NCBI GenBank assembly: GCA_045590615.1
Contig: JAZNRH010000066.1
Span: forward strand, 1 to 17,789
Length of the DNA stretch: 17,789 nucleotides
Origin: RGIG6353 sp045590615
GTDB taxonomy: Bacteria > Bacillota > Clostridia > Oscillospirales > SIG627
Direction: 5' to 3'
Shown here: one piece after another, positions 14,183 to 17,789 of the stretch
How positions within the stretch are numbered: position 1 is the first letter of the stretch
Layout of the letters: every line of letters starts with the position of its first letter
Position numbers and translations under genes: made by a program
The notes under the pieces: model-generated
Told to the model about the DNA's origin: nothing
Database searches by the model: none
Seen by the model: the letters and a program-made list of their open reading frames with translations, nothing else

Positions 14183-14214
14183 AATACTGAATACCATTGA
14201 CAGCTTTCAGTATT
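14183..14214 (+). terminator. Possible terminator of the lipoprotein gene
   Basis: A perfect 9-bp inverted repeat AATACTGAA/TTCAGTATT (14183-14191 with 14206-14214, 14-nt loop) begins 19 nt after the stop codon. It is followed by a poor T-rich stretch, so termination may depend on the second palindrome at 14245-14269. Confidence 0.5.
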
Positions 14215-14244
14215 GTTCTTGTGCTTACATAGTGTTATAGAAAG

Positions 14245-14270
14245 AAGCGAGGTGAAATTCACCTCGCTTT
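14245..14270. terminator. Palindromic terminator-like repeat, copy 1
   Basis: An 11-bp perfect stem (AAGCGAGGTGA, loop AAT, TCACCTCGCTT) with a short T run. The same 25-nt core, including the loop, recurs at 16814-16838. It lies between the lipoprotein gene and the blaI promoter. Being symmetrical it could act in either direction; only the lipoprotein transcript is known to reach it. Confidence 0.65.
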
Positions 14271-14330
14271 GTCTGTCTAAAAACAAAGTTTTTTACAAGC
14301 CCTATTTTTGTGAATTTTTCGTTAAGTCTC

Positions 14331-14359
14331 TTGACACATTCACTCTAATGTGTTAGAGT
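14331..14359 (+). promoter_or_regulatory. blaI-M56 operon promoter
   Basis: TTGACA (14331-14336), a 17-bp spacer ending TGTGT (extended -10), and TAGAGT (14354-14359) as a weak -10. The same spacing and extended -10 as the other promoters in the window support it. The -10 lies inside the first operator palindrome. Confidence 0.65.
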
Positions 14360-14384
14360 ATATGTATACTCTAACGCATTAGAG
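14342..14384. promoter_or_regulatory. Tandem operator palindromes, probably for the BlaI-type repressor
   Basis: Two near-identical dyads, ACTCTAA-TGTG-TTAGAGT (14342-14359) and CTCTAA-CGCA-TTAGAG (14369-14384), are centred 26 bp apart. Their inner half-sites also form a 10+2+10 bp perfect palindrome across 14353-14374. They cover the -10 and the start region of the blaI promoter, so bound repressor would block initiation. Autoregulation through two dyads is usual for BlaI/MecI repressors, although this half-site differs from the staphylococcal TACA/TGTA type. Confidence 0.75.
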
Positions 14385-14399
14385 AAAGGAGATTTTATT

Positions 14400-14765
14400 A
14401 TGGATACACCGAAAGTATTTGAAAGTGAATACCGTTTTTGCCTTATTCTGTGGAAAAACGAGCCCATCAAAAGCAGTAAGCTCGTAGAGCTATGCAATGA
14501 GCAGCTTGGTTGGAAACCAACGACCACATACACCGTCATCAAACGATTATCAGAGCGTGGCATACTAAAAAACGAAAACACTCTCGTTACCTCTCTTGTA
14601 ACTAAGGACGATGTACAAGCAGCAGAGCTTAACGAAATGGTAGAAAGGACCTTTGAAGGCTCATTACCTGCCTTTGTTGCCACATTTACGAAGCACCAAA
14701 AAATTTCCGAAAAAGAAATTGACGAACTTCAGCAAATGATTGACCGTTACAGGAAAGGAGATTAA
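14400..14765 (+). CDS. BlaI/MecI family winged-helix transcriptional repressor
   Basis: The 121-residue product fits the family by length and layout. An N-terminal winged helix (about 5-75) contains FCLILWKNEPIKSSKLVELC and LGWKPTTTYTVIKRLSERGILKNE, the typical recognition region, and a C-terminal helical dimerisation part (about 85-121) follows. In known systems the partner metalloprotease is activated by an external signal and the repressor is then cleaved. The SD AAAGGAG stands 8 nt before the ATG. The M56 gene follows after 2 bp, so they form a repressor-sensor pair, presumably autoregulated through the dyads at 14342-14384. No beta-lactamase or penicillin-binding protein gene is nearby. 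Confidence 0.92.
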   Translation: MDTPKVFESEYRFCLILWKNEPIKSSKLVELCNEQLGWKPTTTYTVIKRLSERGILKNENTLVTSLVTKDDVQAAELNEMVERTFEGSLPAFVATFTKHQKISEKEIDELQQMIDRYRKGD

Positions 14766-14767
14766 AT

Positions 14768-16423
14768 ATGTCCGAATTCTTTCTTAAAGTCATTAATATG
14801 AGCATTTCTTCAATCTGGATTATACTTGCAATATTATTACTCAGAATTATATTAAAAAAATCTCCAAAATGGATAAACGTTTTACTTTGGGGTATTTGTG
14901 CAATACGTCTTCTCTGTCCTTTTTCAATTGAAAGCAAAATAAGTCTAATCCCAAGCACAGAAGTAATTAACCCTGATATTATGTTGGATAAAGCACCTGA
15001 AATTAACTCTGGTATTCCTATGGTCAACCGTGTGATAAATCCAATAATCACGACTGCTTTTGAACCCACCTCTGCCACAAGCGCTAACACCTTACAGCTA
15101 TGGATTTCTACCTTTGCAACAATTTGGATTGTAGGAGTTATCCTTCTTTTCACCTACGCCGTTACGAGCTACGCAGGGCTAAAAAGAAAAATCAATACGG
15201 CTGTTTTGCTTTGCAAAAACGTCTATCAAAGTGAAAACGTTTTGTCACCATTTGTGTTTGGAATAATCAAACCGAAAATCTATCTGCCCTTCAATATAGG
15301 TGAACAAGAAGCAAAACACGTTATTGCTCACGAAGAGTCGCACATCAAATGTATGGACCACTTGTGGAAGCCTATTGGCTTTTTAACCCTCGCAGTACAT
15401 TGGTTCAACCCTCTCGTATGGCTTGGATATATTTTATTCTGCAACGACCTTGAGCTCGCCTGCGACGAAAGAGTTATCGGCAAACTCAACGACAACCAAA
15501 GAGCATATTATTCACAGGCTTTGCTCTCCTGCTCTATAAACCGACACAAAGCCTCGATATCTCCCCTTGCCTTTGGGGAGCTTAGCATAAAAAAACGAAT
15601 ACGTTCGGTATTAAACTACAAAAAGCCTTCTTTCGGGATTATTATTGTAGCGCTTATTGTAACAATTGCATTGGCTATATTCTTTTTAACAAATCCATCG
15701 GAAGAGTCAATTTCAAATTTCGGGGGCTCTGACGGACCACAATCTGTACACGCAACAATTGACGGTGTGGCGTATAGTTACTCTTGTATTACTGAAAAAG
15801 ACAGTGCTTATATCTCCCTTGTTCCCGAGACGAAAAAATACTTTTTCAGCTTCTCACTTTTTAGCAGTTATTATGCAATGGGCACTTACGAGGAAACTGA
15901 CGACGAAATAATAATGAAAACCGATGACGGAAATTATACTTATACCTTTATTAAAGACCAAGACAACTTGATTTTTGACGCAAGCAATTCTTCACCTATG
16001 CCAAAATATGCTTATTCCTCAGGGGCAAAAGCCGAAATTTGCCTTCCCGACCAAGCCGTTTTCAAAATGTTAGAGGTATCACGTTTGTATATTGATAAAG
16101 CAACCTTCGACGTTGACGATGATGGTAGAGAGGAAGAGTGTATCATAAACTATGGTCCTACCTCGGGACTATTCACCTTTACGCTGACAATCTCAGAAAA
16201 CGGAAAAGAAGAATATTTTAATACATTCAACTCTCCATATTACGACTTGAGCTTCGTAGAAAAAAATAACACCTTGTTAATTCAAGGCGTTAACTCAGAT
16301 TACGGTGACACTCCCGTCTTATTTTCCATTTCCTTCAAAGACGGCAACGCAGTTTTGACAAGCGATAACAACGAAGCCCTCTCTTATTGGGGCGAACAGG
16401 GAATTGAGTCGAAATATAATTGA
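14768..16423 (+). CDS. M56 (BlaR1-like) membrane metallopeptidase with unrecognised C-terminal sensor domain
   Basis: The 551-residue product has the BlaR1/MecR1 plan: hydrophobic segments near 13-30, 36-53 and 110-132, a cytoplasmic zinc-protease domain with HEESH (188-192) and ELACDE (229-234, supplying the third ligand), and a last membrane segment (about 288-308). Residues about 310-551 should be extracellular. They do not contain the SxxK/SxN/KTG motifs of penicillin-binding sensors; a short DVDDDGREEEC segment resembles a calcium-binding loop, and the rest is beta-rich with many aromatic residues. Its ligand is unknown. SD AAAGGAG. Together with the BlaI gene it should sense a cell-surface signal and inactivate the repressor. 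Confidence 0.9.
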   Translation: MSEFFLKVINMSISSIWIILAILLLRIILKKSPKWINVLLWGICAIRLLCPFSIESKISLIPSTEVINPDIMLDKAPEINSGIPMVNRVINPIITTAFEPTSATSANTLQLWISTFATIWIVGVILLFTYAVTSYAGLKRKINTAVLLCKNVYQSENVLSPFVFGIIKPKIYLPFNIGEQEAKHVIAHEESHIKCMDHLWKPIGFLTLAVHWFNPLVWLGYILFCNDLELACDERVIGKLNDNQRAYYSQALLSCSINRHKASISPLAFGELSIKKRIRSVLNYKKPSFGIIIVALIVTIALAIFFLTNPSEESISNFGGSDGPQSVHATIDGVAYSYSCITEKDSAYISLVPETKKYFFSFSLFSSYYAMGTYEETDDEIIMKTDDGNYTYTFIKDQDNLIFDASNSSPMPKYAYSSGAKAEICLPDQAVFKMLEVSRLYIDKATFDVDDDGREEECIINYGPTSGLFTFTLTISENGKEEYFNTFNSPYYDLSFVEKNNTLLIQGVNSDYGDTPVLFSISFKDGNAVLTSDNNEALSYWGEQGIESKYN

Positions 16424-16464
16424 TACATTGAATATTTCGTAGAACAGACTCTTCTGTACGGATA

Positions 16465-16502
16465 AAGGCGTTCATTGACTTCCGAGAAGCAATGAGCGCC
16501 TT
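16465..16502. terminator. Terminator-like hairpin after the M56 gene
   Basis: A 13-bp stem with one G-U pair (16465-16477 with 16490-16502, arms AAGGCGTTCATTG and CAATGAGCGCCTT, 12-nt loop) starts about 40 nt after the M56 stop codon. It has only a short T-rich tail in either direction. It may end the blaI-M56 transcript and also any transcript through the small minus-strand ORF at 16536-16673. Confidence 0.55.
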
Positions 16503-16535
16503 ATACCTGTCAACTGCTTTAATCTGTATCTCATT

Positions 16536-16673
16536 TCAACATCTTTCTACAATAACATACTTTCCGGCAGTATCATCACCGTCCACTTTGCTTTTTATGA
16601 TATCGGCGAAATTATTCAATGCACGCTGTTTTGCAAATACGCTATCGTCAGTTTCATATTCATCCACAAGCAT
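16536..16673 (-). CDS. Unrecognised 45-codon ORF or remnant of a larger gene
   Basis: On the minus strand an ORF runs from ATG 16673 to TGA 16536-16538. It reads like real protein: MLVDEYETDDSVFAKQRALN leads into an amphipathic helix, then a KVDGDDTAGKYVIVE strand. The frame stays open seven codons upstream of the ATG (FEEIYTG) to a TGA. GAGGAG lies 12 nt before the ATG, too far for a good SD. No promoter is obvious. The composition and lack of a good start suggest the C-terminal remnant of a decayed gene, but a small functional protein is possible. I recognise no family. Confidence 0.35.
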   Translation of the reverse strand: MLVDEYETDDSVFAKQRALNNFADIIKSKVDGDDTAGKYVIVERC

Positions 16674-16778
16674 TCCTGTATAAATCTCCTCAAATCACAA
16701 ATACTAACAGCACATACTTGTAAATTAAGGAAATTTTAGTATATATGAAAGCAACAAGAATAGTAAGCCGATAGATGC

Positions 16779-16797
16779 TGGTGTTATTAAAACACCA
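16779..16797. repeat. Short inverted repeat
   Basis: A perfect 7-bp stem TGGTGTT/AACACCA with a 5-nt loop, 15 bp before the palindromic terminator at 16812-16840. It has no T tail. Apart from this, the 16424-16850 interval holds two terminator-like hairpins and the small ORF; I see nothing else in it. Confidence 0.3.
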
Positions 16798-16811
16798 ATG
16801 ATTTATACAAT

Positions 16812-16840
16812 AAAAGCGAGGTGAAATTCACCTCGCTTTT
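16812..16840 (-). terminator. Palindromic terminator-like repeat, copy 2; terminator of the HAD gene
   Basis: A 13-bp perfect stem (AAAAGCGAGGTGA, loop AAT, TCACCTCGCTTTT), 11 nt after the stop codon of the minus-strand HAD gene. On the minus strand the stem ends in TTTT followed by ATTG, a short but plausible T tail. The 25-nt core is identical to that at 14245-14269. Confidence 0.75.
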
Positions 16841-16850
16841 GATGTGTACG

Positions 16851-17573
16851 TTATTTTAACAAAGTGGCAACTTTTTCAGGAAAATCCAAATAGTTATCTA
16901 TGGTAATGTAATTAAAATCCGACTTATAAACCGACTCGTCATTTCCACCTAATCCGTAATCGTCGCCGATATATACTACTTCGCTATGTTCTAATCCGTT
17001 TTCCTTACAATATAAATCAAGTGCATAATACTTATTATAAGGTTTTGGTGCCATATCGAAGGAAGAAGAACCACCAACAAAAACACAATAATCACTAAAT
17101 GTGTTTGCTACATCATCATATATTTTTCTGCGCTTTTTTCTGTCAGGGTCAAAGGATAATTTATCCTCTTGATTTGCTTTTGTTCCTATAATCGGGAATG
17201 TAACACATCCTGACGGATGATATTCAACCGATTCACCTGCGTACTCCAAGAATCCATATTTATTTCGAAGAGATTTTATTTTTTCGGCTACAAGTTGTTT
17301 ATCACAGTCGACAACAATATCTTTTACAATATCTATCTCACCTGTTTCGCTGTTATATTTTCCATATTGCATACCGTAGTTACCAACAATATCAATGGGA
17401 AACTTTTCTAACTGATTGAAAATTCGCATAACTTGACCTGCACCCACCATAAGCAGCTTGTATTTTTTTGAAAGCTCTGTAAGAACTGCTCTGTGTTCAG
17501 CACTTAAAGGTGTTTTATGTTGCGTTAATGTGCCGTCAAGATCCATTGCAACAACTTTTATATTCTTATACAT
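16851..17573 (-). CDS. HAD-IIB hydrolase, phosphomannomutase-like
   Basis: The 240-residue product has HAD motif I DLDGTLT (11-17), a motif II region MVGAGQ (42-47), a cap domain with alternating strands (about 80-175), Lys181 after SFDMAPKPYN, and motif IV GDDYGLGGND (203-212). The order SFD...Y-K...GDD..GGND strongly resembles eukaryotic-type phosphomannomutases (SFDVFP..WDK, GDKT.PGGND), so it belongs near that branch of the Cof-like HAD group. Whether it is a mutase or a sugar/polyol-phosphate phosphatase is not clear. The SD GGGGGTGA precedes the ATG at 17573. It overlaps the upstream dehydrogenase gene by 16 bp, so the two are cotranscribed and may act on the same phosphorylated compound. 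Confidence 0.8.
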   Translation of the reverse strand: MYKNIKVVAMDLDGTLTQHKTPLSAEHRAVLTELSKKYKLLMVGAGQVMRIFNQLEKFPIDIVGNYGMQYGKYNSETGEIDIVKDIVVDCDKQLVAEKIKSLRNKYGFLEYAGESVEYHPSGCVTFPIIGTKANQEDKLSFDPDRKKRRKIYDDVANTFSDYCVFVGGSSSFDMAPKPYNKYYALDLYCKENGLEHSEVVYIGDDYGLGGNDESVYKSDFNYITIDNYLDFPEKVATLLK

Positions 17574-17789
17574 TTTTCACCCCCGTAAAAATTATAGTAA
17601 ATCCATAGAACAGTATATCTGTCCTTTAAATCCTTTGCATAAAGTAGAGCTTTTTCTATCTTTTCCTTGCCGTAGAGCGAATAAAACTCTTTTACATCAA
17701 GACCAACTAAGCTGAGCATATCAGAAATATCCTCACTCGCAGGCATTTCTTCTAAAATTTTTCTTATCTCGGTTTCTTTTTCAAGATAA
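17558..17789 (-). CDS. Probable sn-glycerol-1-phosphate dehydrogenase, 3' part only
   Basis: The minus-strand frame is open from the right edge to a stop at 17558-17560, giving the last 76 residues of a protein whose start lies outside the window. The segment with LEKETEIRKILEEMP, a Leu/Gly-rich GLDVKEFYS, and then ALLYAKDLKDRYTVLWIYYNFYG closely matches the C-terminus of AraM/EgsA-type iron-group dehydrogenases, which reduce dihydroxyacetone phosphate to sn-glycerol 1-phosphate. The catalytic and metal-binding parts are not in view, so the assignment rests on the C-terminal helices alone. It overlaps the following HAD gene by 16 bp. Confidence 0.65.
   Translation of the reverse strand, partial: YLEKETEIRKILEEMPASEDISDMLSLVGLDVKEFYSLYGKEKIEKALLYAKDLKDRYTVLWIYYNFYGGEKCIRI

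Noticed and set aside
16492..16683. Plus-strand ORF of 63 codons after the M56 gene
   Set aside because: It begins inside a terminator hairpin and is the complement of a more protein-like minus-strand frame; Ser/Thr-rich shadow composition.

Overview
This window comes from a spore-forming, fairly low-GC Firmicute, most likely an uncultured Clostridia-type anaerobe. The evidence is the gpr-spoIIP sporulation pair next to rpsT, Gram-positive SD sequences (AGGAGG-type), a clostridial-type DUF4364 protein, a fused shikimate dehydrogenase/shikimate kinase and a BlaI/M56 regulatory pair. No species can be named from the sequence alone.

Left part (1-3616). The left edge carries a strong leftward promoter with an A/T-rich upstream region and a boxA-like leader, probably feeding an rRNA operon that lies off the window. 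Next come rpsT (minus, own promoter and terminator), gpr and spoIIP (plus), and a DUF4364 gene (minus) that converges on spoIIP with a 30-bp overlap. The DUF4364 gene seems to terminate on a hairpin inside the spoIIP coding sequence. A small Dabb-domain gene is divergent from the DUF4364 gene, and their two promoters physically overlap.

Centre (3647-13598). This is a tightly packed operon for the common aromatic pathway and its Phe and Tyr branches. Gene order is aroF-type DAHP synthase, tyrA, aroB, aroA, aroC, pheA (chorismate mutase-prephenate dehydratase-ACT), an aroE-aroK fusion, aroQ, a glycerate kinase and a HAD phosphatase. Adjacent genes overlap or lie 1 bp apart. Ahead of it is a 5' leader that I read as a classical ribosome-mediated attenuator: promoter, SD, a 20-codon leader peptide with a Phe-Tyr-Tyr-Phe run, a hairpin whose 5' arm lies in the leader ORF, a second strong terminator directly before the DAHP synthase SD, and a possible alternative pairing that would exclude both hairpins. 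Phe/Tyr codons controlling an operon that contains both tyrA and pheA make biological sense. This leader is the most interesting element in the window.

Right part (13599-17789). A small lipoprotein gene has its own promoter. A BlaI-family repressor and an M56 (BlaR1-like) membrane protease with a non-transpeptidase C-terminal domain follow, behind a promoter covered by two CTCTAA-N4-TTAGAG palindromes. A roughly 430-bp stretch holds terminators and an unrecognised 45-codon ORF. On the minus strand lie a phosphomannomutase-like HAD gene and the 3' part of a probable sn-glycerol-1-phosphate dehydrogenase gene running off the right edge. An identical palindromic terminator occurs twice in this part.

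Seven recognisable sigma-A promoters in the window share one architecture: a TTG-type -35, exactly 17 bp of spacer and an extended -10 (TRTGn) directly before the -10 hexamer. No CRISPR array, tRNA, insertion sequence or integrase was seen.
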